A DNA stretch of 64,000 nt from Xylanibacter ruminicola Ga6B6 (lineage in GTDB: Bacteria; Bacteroidota; Bacteroidia; Bacteroidales; Bacteroidaceae), in assembly GCF_000687715.1 (NCBI RefSeq), contig NZ_JHXD01000014.1, forward strand, positions 24,886-88,885. Reading direction: 5' to 3'. A program made the position numbers and the translations under genes. This document shows positions 16,922 to 23,049 of this stretch, piece by piece (the first letter of the stretch is position 1; each line of letters begins with the position of its first letter). The notes under the pieces are model-generated. The model made no database searches, was not told where the DNA came from, and was given only the letters and a program-made list of their open reading frames with translations.

Positions 16922-18024
16922 GCTTTGGGTATGTAGGGGATAATCAGGTCGAACTTAGCGCCCTGGGTATATGTGGTGTCGAGTGTGAGCGTGCCGCCCA
17001 TGTGCTGGGCCACCATGCGTGCTATCGACAGGCCCAGACCGGTGCCCTGACTAAAGCTGTCAAGCTTGGTGAAACGCTCAAATATCAGCTCGCTCTTGTC
17101 GGCTGGAATACCGCAGCCTGTATCGGTTACGGCAAAGTGCATCTTGTCGGCCTCGCGGTTCAGACTCAGTACGATGCTGCCCTGCTTGGTAAACTTGGCG
17201 GCATTGTCGAGCAGTTTGGCCAGGATAATACCTACCAGACGTGGGTGGCACATCACCTTCTCCTCGGCTGGTATGTTACACTCACTGTCTAACTTAATAC
17301 CCTTGTTTACCACCGGTGCGATGGCATCGATGGCGCCTGCCATCGTTATCAGCGGCATGCACTCCTCGGCTGGTGGCAGCTCGTTGTCGCCCTCCATGTG
17401 CGATATCAGTATCAGGTCGTCAAGAATGTTCGTCAGCAGTCGGGTGTTCTCCTGTATTCGTGCGCTGTAGTCCTGTCGGTCCTGTTCGGGCAGATCCATG
17501 CCGGGCATGGTAAGTATCTGCGTAAAACCGCTGATAGCGTTAAGGGGCGTACGTATCTCGTGCATCATGCTTTGCAAGAATGCCGTTTTAGCTTTCGATG
17601 CAGCCTCGGCACGGTCGCGCTCGATGGATAGCTGCTTGTTTTGTGCCACCACCACGTTACGTTCGCGCTCCAGCTGTCGGTTTTTTACCTCCAGTGTGTG
17701 TCGCCAACGGTTGCTGGCCGACAGGAATACCAGGAATCCGATGATACCCAGAATCATCACCACACCGCCCGATGTGAATCGAGATCGCTGCTGCAGCTGT
17801 CGGTTCTGTCGGCGCATCTCCTCCATCTGTTCGTGGGTTATCTGCTCCTTTTGGGGCGCTTGTCGTATGTTGCTGGCAGGTGCCTTTTGCGATACATTAT
17901 AGGTTGCCGGTTGGGCATTCGCTGTGCGATGCTCAAACTTGCAGGCCGATAAGGCGATGATAATCAACAGTATAGCTGAAATAGCCTTGGTAGCCATTAG
18001 TAATTTCTTAAGTAATCGTTTCAT
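16918..18024 (-). CDS. Sensor histidine kinase with a lipoprotein-type N-terminus
   Basis: 368 residues from the ATG at 18024; a further upstream ATG at 18048 falls in the -7 element and is excluded. The first 28 residues end in a lipobox (ALSAC). A short presumably periplasmic stretch with a coiled coil follows, then one membrane segment about 85-104, a second coiled coil, HisKA with the phospho-acceptor in SMMHEIRTPLNAISGF, and HATPase_c with N box DNAAKF, G1 DTGCGIP and G2 GLGLSIA. No receiver domain and no response regulator is adjacent. It overlaps the purine permease gene, so purine sensing is possible but unproven. Confidence 0.88.
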   Translation of the reverse strand: MKRLLKKLLMATKAISAILLIIIALSACKFEHRTANAQPATYNVSQKAPASNIRQAPQKEQITHEQMEEMRRQNRQLQQRSRFTSGGVVMILGIIGFLVFLSASNRWRHTLEVKNRQLERERNVVVAQNKQLSIERDRAEAASKAKTAFLQSMMHEIRTPLNAISGFTQILTMPGMDLPEQDRQDYSARIQENTRLLTNILDDLILISHMEGDNELPPAEECMPLITMAGAIDAIAPVVNKGIKLDSECNIPAEEKVMCHPRLVGIILAKLLDNAAKFTKQGSIVLSLNREADKMHFAVTDTGCGIPADKSELIFERFTKLDSFSQGTGLGLSIARMVAQHMGGTLTLDTTYTQGAKFDLIIPYIPKA

Positions 18025-18045
18025 TAATACTCGTCTTTTCGACTG

Positions 18046-18077
18046 CAAAGGTACAAAAAAAAGATGGCACGAACAAA
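18046..18077 (-). promoter_or_regulatory. Promoter of the kinase-permease operon
   Basis: Minus strand TTTG at 18077-18074, 20 bp, TACCTTTG at 18053-18046. The -33 element sits within the loop of the terminator at 18055-18088, so terminator and promoter share bases. Confidence 0.65.
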
Positions 18078-18088
18078 TATCCGTGCCA
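18055..18088 (-). terminator. Terminator of the leftward island operon
   Basis: Stem TGGCACG (18088-18082 read leftward) / CGTGCCA (18071-18065), then eight T on the minus strand. It follows the P5-like gene stop by 6 bases. Confidence 0.8.
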
Positions 18089-18093
18089 CTTTT

Positions 18094-18519
18094 TTAGAGG
18101 TTATTTTGACTAAGATTCCAGCCTTGTAGCATGGGGATGGGATCGATGGCTGCGGTGCCGTTTTCGTGGATGGCCATGGCGGCGCCGATGGCTATCCAGC
18201 TCACGGGGTGCTCTGCCGGATTACCTAGGCATTCCAGGGCTCCGATGCCCGACAGTTGCGACACGTGTTCGATGTACGCCCGGGTGTTGTTTTCGGTTGC
18301 CGGTGCCCATTTGTGGATGATGTCGCGTATGTTGTACAACCGGTATTTATGATAGTACGTGCGCGTAAGCAGTCTGAAGGCTGCGCGCCACCCCCACTCC
18401 ATACTCTCAAACTGGCAGAAGTCGCCATCCTGTTGCTGTGCCTTCATGCCCTTCCACTTATCGCCGCTAAGTCGGATGTTAAGTGGGTTGCAATTACGTA
18501 GTCCTCGTGGTGTGCTCAT
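18094..18519 (-). CDS. Phage structural protein P5-like / putative muramidase
   Basis: 141 residues. The start TPRGLRNCNPLNIR followed by W-x-G and a conserved FxSMEWGWRAAFRLLTRTYY segment matches the 'structural protein P5' family common in Bacteroidetes mobile regions and prophages, whose RGxRNxNPxNIR motif is seen in phage virion-associated peptidoglycan hydrolases. There is no signal peptide, so if it acts on the wall it needs a holin-like helper. The two-TM protein encoded just upstream is a candidate for that helper. Cell-wall activity is inferred, not shown. Confidence 0.72.
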   Translation of the reverse strand: MSTPRGLRNCNPLNIRLSGDKWKGMKAQQQDGDFCQFESMEWGWRAAFRLLTRTYYHKYRLYNIRDIIHKWAPATENNTRAYIEHVSQLSGIGALECLGNPAEHPVSWIAIGAAMAIHENGTAAIDPIPMLQGWNLSQNNL

Positions 18520-18725
18520 GATGGTAGTCGTTTGCTGATGATGTTTACGTAGTGGTTAAGCCCGAAGATAGAGGCGGCAAACAGGAATGCCTGTGCCACG
18601 TAGAATAGCAGTCCGGTGGCCACATCGTTGATGTTCACCACCTGATACGTCACCAGCCCGATGCTGCTCACAATGAGCAGCACGGCACTGGCATACTGAG
18701 AGGTTTTAAAACTTGTGTTTTCCAT
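18516..18725 (-). CDS. Small two-TM membrane protein (holin-like topology)
   Basis: 69 residues from the ATG at 18725 (an in-frame ATG at 18758 would add 11 residues and deepen the overlap with the small ORF upstream). Two hydrophobic helices, about 10-28 (ASAVLLIVSSIGLVTYQVV) and 36-56 (LFYVAQAFLFAASIFGLNHY), with charged ends. I do not recognise the family. Size, topology and a 4-base overlap with the P5-like gene suggest a holin or spanin-like helper. That is inference. Confidence 0.6.
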   Translation of the reverse strand: MENTSFKTSQYASAVLLIVSSIGLVTYQVVNINDVATGLLFYVAQAFLFAASIFGLNHYVNIISKRLPS

Positions 18726-18798
18726 GGTACTTTGATTTGGTGAGTGCTGCAATGACATAGATCACAACCCTGACGATTACTTTTACTGTTTTGTTCAT
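18706..18798 (-). CDS. 30-residue smalltalk-like ORF
   Basis: ATG at 18798, TAA at 18708-18706. The product MNKTVKVIVRVVIYVIAALT plus a basic tail (KSKYHGKHKF) has one hydrophobic helix flanked by Lys/Arg. It lies 36 bases after the -7 element, is the first ORF of the leftward unit, and overlaps the next start by 20 bases. Very short proteins of this kind, named 'smalltalk', occur in Bacteroides next to HU-like and amidase genes, and the context here is the same. The match is by size, helix and context only. Confidence 0.5.
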   Translation of the reverse strand: MNKTVKVIVRVVIYVIAALTKSKYHGKHKF

Positions 18799-18833
18799 AA
18801 TTCTGTGTGTTTAATGAGTATCTGTTTACGTTA

Positions 18834-18865
18834 CAAAGATACGAAAAATAATCGAAACGGCCAAA
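18834..18865 (-). promoter_or_regulatory. Leftward promoter of the island
   Basis: Minus strand TTTG at 18865-18862, 20 bp, TATCTTTG at 18841-18834. It drives the small ORF, two-TM and P5-like genes and is back to back with the rightward promoter near 18918. Confidence 0.7.
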
Positions 18866-18917
18866 TTATCAGGATACAAAATACTAAGAAATTTTACCGT
18901 TTTTGGCAGATTTTTAC

Positions 18918-18925
18918 TACCTTTG
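18918..18925 (+). promoter_or_regulatory. Rightward -7 element of the island
   Basis: TACCTTTG, 33 bases before the ATG at 18959. The -33 position has only TTTTA at 18892-18896. Confidence 0.5.
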
Positions 18926-18958
18926 TAGATACCAAACATGAAAAGCTAGACTAGCACA

Positions 18959-19441
18959 ATGTCGATTATCATGGAACTGCCTGATAATGAGGGTAACAGA
19001 ACACTGGCCGAAGCATTGAAGATGATTGCTGGAGCCACTTTTCCGATGTACTACGGTACACCGCAGCTACCTGTCGTGGATTCTGCGGTGAAAAACGCTA
19101 TTTTGCAGATGCAGAGTGAGGCGAAGGAGAAGAAGTTGAAACTGCATCGATTCGACTATGTTTGGCTGATGAAATACTTCAACGAGGTGCATAAGAAGAA
19201 AAAGTATCCGCTGTTCTTCTATTCAGTACAGAGCTTCAGGGATTATCTGGTTAAAGAACTGCAAATCAGCGGTATAGGTTCTGTTTCCTTACTGTCGCAA
19301 TACGGCAATTATCAATTCGGTAGATTCCCAGAATGGACATTTTCGGATACGGATGATTCAGGCGAACGACTACGCAGGGTGAACATCGTTAACAGGTTCT
19401 TAAGCATAATCGTAAAGAATACCGGAAAAGTTTGGGGATAG
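18959..19441 (+). CDS. Unrecognised island protein, 160 residues
   Basis: I do not recognise this family. It starts MSIIMELPDNEGNRTLAEAL, is lysine-rich in the middle (EAKEKKLKLHRFDYVWLMKYFNEVHKKKKYP is basic and helical), and has no membrane segment or signal peptide. The SVQSFRDYLVKEL and RVNIVNRFLSIIV stretches look helical. It is the first rightward gene, 100 bases before the BT4734-like gene, which has its own promoter. In related Bacteroidales islands a small DNA-binding-type gene often sits here, so a regulator or replication accessory is possible, but nothing in the sequence proves it. Confidence 0.65.
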   Translation: MSIIMELPDNEGNRTLAEALKMIAGATFPMYYGTPQLPVVDSAVKNAILQMQSEAKEKKLKLHRFDYVWLMKYFNEVHKKKKYPLFFYSVQSFRDYLVKELQISGIGSVSLLSQYGNYQFGRFPEWTFSDTDDSGERLRRVNIVNRFLSIIVKNTGKVWG

Positions 19442-19475
19442 TCGTAAGGATTATCGGAAATCACGTTTTTAAGCC

Positions 19476-19506
19476 TTTGCTATACCGGCTAAATGTTGTA
19501 AATTTG
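19476..19506 (+). promoter_or_regulatory. Promoter of the primase-helicase pair
   Basis: TTTG at 19476-19479, 19 bp, TAAATTTG at 19499-19506; a full consensus match, 35 bases before the ATG at 19542. Confidence 0.75.
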
Positions 19507-19541
19507 CTGGAAAATAATAAACCTACGAAAAAATAGAAACA

Positions 19542-20144
19542 ATGAAATTGCAATTAGTCAATCATTTTTCGGTATTCGGATACGGGTACCGGAACCGCGA
19601 TGGAAAGGCAGTGCTGGCTGTAAAGCCCGAGGGCACTGCCACAGTAAGTAACATCTACCAGTACATCACATCCGAGAGCGCCAGGCACGCCACCCGCACA
19701 CTTCGCGAAATGGCGGAGCAGGGCGCTACTCGCGATGAACTTAGCGACTACAAAAAGCTTAGCTTTAAGATCGCAACCTTCTCGGGTACATTCAGTTATC
19801 GTAATGCCGATCGCCTTATCAACCACACGCCTTATCTGGTTATCGATATCGACGACCTGGCATCCGAGACCGAAGCCCGACAGCTGATGCAGCGGTTTAT
19901 CAGCGACCCCTATGTCGAAACCGAGCTGTGCTTCGTAAGTCCCAAAGGTCGTGGTGTAAAGTGGATTATCTCGCTACCCGAGTGGTGGCAGCCCCTACCC
20001 TTTAAGCAGCAGTTCGAGGCCGCCCGCATGCATGTTGTGTTTCACTATGGCGTGGCTGTAGATGCGTCGGGCTCCGATGTGTGTCGTGCCTGCTTTCTGC
20101 CTTACGATCCCAAGTGCTATATCAATCCCAAACATTTAAAATAA
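19542..20144 (+). CDS. BT4734/VirE-N-like putative primase domain protein
   Basis: 200 residues of the BT4734-like family (VirE N-terminal domain), usually found just before or fused to a VapE/VirE helicase. Conserved pieces: LVIDIDDLAS near residue 92, FVSPKGRGVKWIISL near 127, and VDASGSDVCRACFLPYDPKCYIN near the end. The DxD, the Gly-Arg-Gly strand and the late Asp/Arg/Pro pattern resemble archaeo-eukaryotic primase motifs I-III, so it may prime replication of the element. That reading is mine. It lies 6 bases before the helicase gene. Confidence 0.82.
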   Translation: MKLQLVNHFSVFGYGYRNRDGKAVLAVKPEGTATVSNIYQYITSESARHATRTLREMAEQGATRDELSDYKKLSFKIATFSGTFSYRNADRLINHTPYLVIDIDDLASETEARQLMQRFISDPYVETELCFVSPKGRGVKWIISLPEWWQPLPFKQQFEAARMHVVFHYGVAVDASGSDVCRACFLPYDPKCYINPKHLK

Positions 20145-20150
20145 AGTATC

Positions 20151-21701
20151 ATGAACACCAATCAAAACTCATTTACCGACCTTGAGCACCTTGAGCTCGT
20201 GGCCCGCCGCATTGCCGACAGCGGTGCCGACCTTACCAGCGATTACCAATCGTGGATGGCCATTACCTTTGCCTGTGCCTCGCTTGGCGAGGGGGCACGC
20301 GAGTGTTATCACCTGATTTGCAGTCAGTACCCAGGCTACAAACGCGACGAGTGCGACCAGAAGTTTACCAACTGCCTTGAAAAAGGCAAGGGCATGGTTA
20401 CCCTTGGCACCCTGATGAAGTTGGCCGCCGATGCCGGTATCGACATCAGTAAGCCCCGCGGCCGCCGCCCCCAAACCGCCAGCCAAAAGCAGCAGCAAGC
20501 CGAAAGCAAGATGAACGATGCCTACAGCATACTGCGCTCGCTGGCCGATTGGCGATTCAACATCTGGCTGAACCGTGCCGAGATTAAGGAACCTAAAAAG
20601 GAATGGCGACCGGCGGTAAACCGCGACCTGTCCACCTACTACTGCAGGTTGAAAGCGGCGGGTGTAAATGTAAGTGCTAACGACTTGGAGCACATCATCA
20701 ACAGTCGCGACTTTGCCATCGATCACGACCCGTTTGTGGAGTACCTGCACTCGCTACCCGAGTGGCATGAGGGCGATCCTGACTATATCCACGAGTTCTT
20801 CGTGGGTCACATGATATTCGGCGATCCCGAAAACACCGAGCTCTACGATACCATGTTCCATAAGTGGTTCTTGGGAATGGTCGACCTGTGGCTTGGAAAG
20901 GCAGAAGAAAACCCTATCATGCCCGTGCTCCATGGGCATCAGCACATCGGCAAAACCTTCTATGTACGCCATATACTGCCACCGCAGCTGGCATCGTACA
21001 TGTTCCCCGTCAACCCCTCAACGCGTGTGGATAAGGACTTCGAGATTGCCATGAGCGAAACGCCGCTCATGTTTCTCGACGAGTTCAGTGTAAGCAACCT
21101 GCAGAAGTCGGAGGCCTACAAATATGCCATCACAGCCAGTAAGTCGTATCTGCGCGACAGTTACGACCATTTCCGTGAGATGCGCACCCGTAAGGCCTCG
21201 CTCATAGCAGCCACTAACCACGATACCTTTATCCGCGAGGCTGAGGGCGATCGTCGTTATCTGGCTGTAAACCTTACCGGCACCGTAAATCTTAACGAGC
21301 ACCCACTGCCTTATGCCGGTGCTTATGCCCAGGCTTTGTGGCTGCTCGATCATGGTTTCAAGGCCAAGCCCACCCAGCAGGAGAGTGAGCTGATAAGTGA
21401 GCACAACCTGCCTTACCTGATTCCCGACGATGTAGACGAGGCCCTGCGCACCTTTGTACGCATGCCATCAGATACCGACAATCCCGAGGCCTACACTGCT
21501 GGCGATCTGCTCAATGTGCTCTACACTAAAGGCTTCCGTGGTCCTAAATACACATCGCAGGCCATCGCTAAGGCCATGAAGGGTATGGGCTTCGACACTA
21601 TCAGGCGCCAAGGACGTAATAAATATGTTGTAGTGATAGCCGATGCCGGCCGCCAGCAGTGCGAACGAAAGAAAGATGTAGATGATGTAGAACCCTTCTA
21701 A
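20151..21701 (+). CDS. PriCT-2 / virulence-associated E (VapE) helicase
   Basis: 516 residues. Residues about 8-80 form a PriCT-2 primase C-terminal domain (YQSWMAITFACASLGEGARE). A linker (PRGRRPQTASQKQQQ) leads to the VapE-type P-loop ATPase at about 190-430, with Walker A GHQHIGKT, Walker B PLMFLDEF, a sensor-like SLIAATNHD, and arginine-finger region EAEGDRRYLAVNL. The end (TYSQAIAKAMKGMGF-like, then DRHx-basic) resembles a winged helix. VapE proteins act as replicative helicases of phages and satellites. Paired with the primase-like protein upstream, this gives a primase-helicase. The iteron-palindrome region follows its stop by 13 bases. Confidence 0.88.
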   Translation: MNTNQNSFTDLEHLELVARRIADSGADLTSDYQSWMAITFACASLGEGARECYHLICSQYPGYKRDECDQKFTNCLEKGKGMVTLGTLMKLAADAGIDISKPRGRRPQTASQKQQQAESKMNDAYSILRSLADWRFNIWLNRAEIKEPKKEWRPAVNRDLSTYYCRLKAAGVNVSANDLEHIINSRDFAIDHDPFVEYLHSLPEWHEGDPDYIHEFFVGHMIFGDPENTELYDTMFHKWFLGMVDLWLGKAEENPIMPVLHGHQHIGKTFYVRHILPPQLASYMFPVNPSTRVDKDFEIAMSETPLMFLDEFSVSNLQKSEAYKYAITASKSYLRDSYDHFREMRTRKASLIAATNHDTFIREAEGDRRYLAVNLTGTVNLNEHPLPYAGAYAQALWLLDHGFKAKPTQQESELISEHNLPYLIPDDVDEALRTFVRMPSDTDNPEAYTAGDLLNVLYTKGFRGPKYTSQAIAKAMKGMGFDTIRRQGRNKYVVVIADAGRQQCERKKDVDDVEPF

Positions 21702-21714
21702 AACGTTGTTTTTG

Positions 21715-21857
21715 GGTGCAGTAGGTGCAGCAGGTGCAGCATTTCTATACGACCGCGAAAAATAAATCCATAAATAGGCCAATCTTAAAAGTGCCGATTT
21801 ATGGATTTATTTTTATTACTCCATATAATTTACCCCACCTGCTGCACCTGCACCACC
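21715..21857. repeat. Iterons flanking an AT-rich palindrome (candidate replication origin)
   Basis: Three perfect tandem 9-mers GGTGCAG(T/C)A at 21715-21741; inverted copies at 21831-21857 (TGCTGCACC exact, two degenerate, with two tandem TGCACC cores); between them an 18-bp perfect inverted repeat, AAAAATAAATCCATAAAT (21758-21775) and ATTTATGGATTTATTTTT (21797-21814), with a 21-base loop. Origins of SaPI-type satellites have this form: short iterons in two sets around an AT-rich segment beside the replication gene. A role only as terminator would not need tandem iterons. Confidence 0.6.
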
Positions 21858-21871
21858 CATCCTCTACCCCA

Positions 21872-21914
21872 ACACTAACCCCGCTCTACTATCATAGTAA
21901 AGCGGGGTTAGTGT
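21872..21914. terminator. Long 20-bp hairpin
   Basis: Arms ACACTAACCCCGCTCTACTA (21872-21891) and TAGTAAAGCGGGGTTAGTGT (21895-21914) pair with one mismatch and a 3-base loop. No T-run follows on either strand, so it may be a bidirectional transcription stop, or part of the origin region. Confidence 0.5.
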
Positions 21915-21956
21915 GATTGGGCGGGGAGTCATCGCCTGGGGGCGATGGCTGGGTGA

Positions 21957-22196
21957 TTAGGGCACCTTGGGGGTAAGCGTCCAGGTTAAGTTATTTCCGC
22001 CTGTGCTTGAGGTGGCGAAATTGAGGCCTGTCATGCCTGTGCCGCTCCAACTTCTGCTGATAACAGTTGCCCCGGCAATGATTACTGCGCCAGTGCTGTT
22101 TACGTCCACATTTCCTCTTCCTATTGGCCAAGAAACAGCGTTGTTTGTTGTAGCTTGAACAGTGGAAACACCTGATGTGATTGTGATGCTGGAGAA
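21957..22196 (-). pseudogene. Start-less remnant of a Ser/Thr/Gly-rich exported-type protein
   Basis: Read leftward, 79 codons are open from 22196 to the TAA at 21957. The product is protein-like: NNAVSWPIGRGNVDVNSTG, then ATVISRSWSGTGMTGLNFAT and NNLTWTLTPKVP, like the C-terminal end of a beta-rich (Ig- or fibre-like) protein. No ATG, GTG or TTG is available at its 5' end, and stops precede it in frame. An intact promoter lies just upstream at 22227-22258. I read it as a remnant left by deletion of the 5' part of a gene. No parent is recognised. Confidence 0.45.
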
Positions 22197-22226
22197 TTAT
22201 CGTTATTAGTTAATTAATTACGCGTG

Positions 22227-22258
22227 CAAATTTACGAAATAGTTGATAATCAGCCAAA
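22227..22258 (-). promoter_or_regulatory. Leftward promoter facing the start-less frame
   Basis: Minus strand TTTG at 22258-22255, 20 bp, TAAATTTG at 22234-22227. No start codon follows within the next readable frame. Confidence 0.55.
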
Positions 22259-22274
22259 TAAAATCGGGAAAAAG

Positions 22275-22306
22275 TTTGGTAGTGTGACAAATTTTTTGTA
22301 TCTTTG
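22275..22306 (+). promoter_or_regulatory. Promoter of the HU-like gene
   Basis: TTTG at 22275-22278, 20 bp, TATCTTTG at 22299-22306; divergent from the promoter at 22227-22258. Confidence 0.7.
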
Positions 22307-22350
22307 CAATGGTAATAATACCACAAAACACATTTAAAAAACACACAATT

Positions 22351-22995
22351 ATGGCAACAAACGAAATTAAGTTGGGCATCAACTTGCGCCAGAACAAGAA
22401 TGCCCGTAACTCGGGGTACGGTAAGTACTACCCCGAAATCGACACGCAGACCACTCTCTCGCTGCGAGGCTTTGCCAAGCACATGAGTGACCATGGTTCG
22501 ATCTACTCGCTCGACATCATCGAGGGCGTGTTGAAGAAAATCACCCAGTGCCTGCCCGAACTCATCAGTCAGGGCGTGCCAGTACGCATGGAGCCCCTGG
22601 GCACATTCCTGCCCACCTGCGATGTAGCCCAGCCCATCCTGAACATCGCCGCTATGGAGAATGCCGATCCTAACGAGGTGGTAAAGGGCGTGCACATCCG
22701 ATTCCTGCCCTACGGTGTGGAGGACGACAACATCACCTCGCGCCGTTTTAAGCAGGAGTACTGCTCGCTCGAATTCCGCAACATTGTGGATACGGTGAAG
22801 GTTACCGTGGATGGTAAGGTGAAGAAGGCTACTACCCTGAAGCCTATCGCTACGGCGGTTGCCGAGTATAAGTCGGGCGGCGTATCATCGGGTGGCAGTA
22901 GCAGTCAGCCGTCAACTGGTGGCGGTAACCAGTCATCGGGCGGTTCAACCGGCGGTGGCAGTAACCCTGGCAGCGGTGGCTCCGACATGAACTAA
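22351..22995 (+). CDS. HU-family DNA-binding protein with a Gly/Ser-rich tail
   Basis: 214 residues from the ATG at 22351; an upstream in-frame ATG at 22309 lies directly after the -7 element and is unlikely. Residues about 1-130 follow the Bacteroidetes HU-like pattern (GYGKYYPEIDTQTTLSLRGFAKHMSDHGSIYSLD is the helical dimer region; VRMEPLGTFLPT and GVHIRFLPY are the strand region). The last 40 residues are almost only Gly, Ser, Thr and Asn. Proteins of this type accompany mobile and surface-polysaccharide loci in Bacteroides. Here it probably organises island DNA or the origin; this is inferred from position. Confidence 0.82.
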   Translation: MATNEIKLGINLRQNKNARNSGYGKYYPEIDTQTTLSLRGFAKHMSDHGSIYSLDIIEGVLKKITQCLPELISQGVPVRMEPLGTFLPTCDVAQPILNIAAMENADPNEVVKGVHIRFLPYGVEDDNITSRRFKQEYCSLEFRNIVDTVKVTVDGKVKKATTLKPIATAVAEYKSGGVSSGGSSSQPSTGGGNQSSGGSTGGGSNPGSGGSDMN

Positions 22996-22999
22996 AAAA

Positions 23000-23032
23000 A
23001 AGGCCGGGAGCTTGATTGCTCTCGGCCTTATC
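23000..23032 (+). terminator. Terminator of the HU-like gene
   Basis: Stem AAGGCCGGGAGC (23000-23011) / GCTCTCGGCCTT (23018-23029) with one G-T pair, between an A-run and a short T-rich stretch; it can also stop the leftward ppiD operon, whose gene ends at 23050. Confidence 0.75.
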
Positions 23033-23049
23033 TATTAATACTTAAACAA

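Noticed and set aside
21957..22196. Template repeat of a diversity-generating retroelement
   Set aside because: The start-less C-terminal-like frame recalled one, but there is no reverse transcriptase and no second variable copy in the window.
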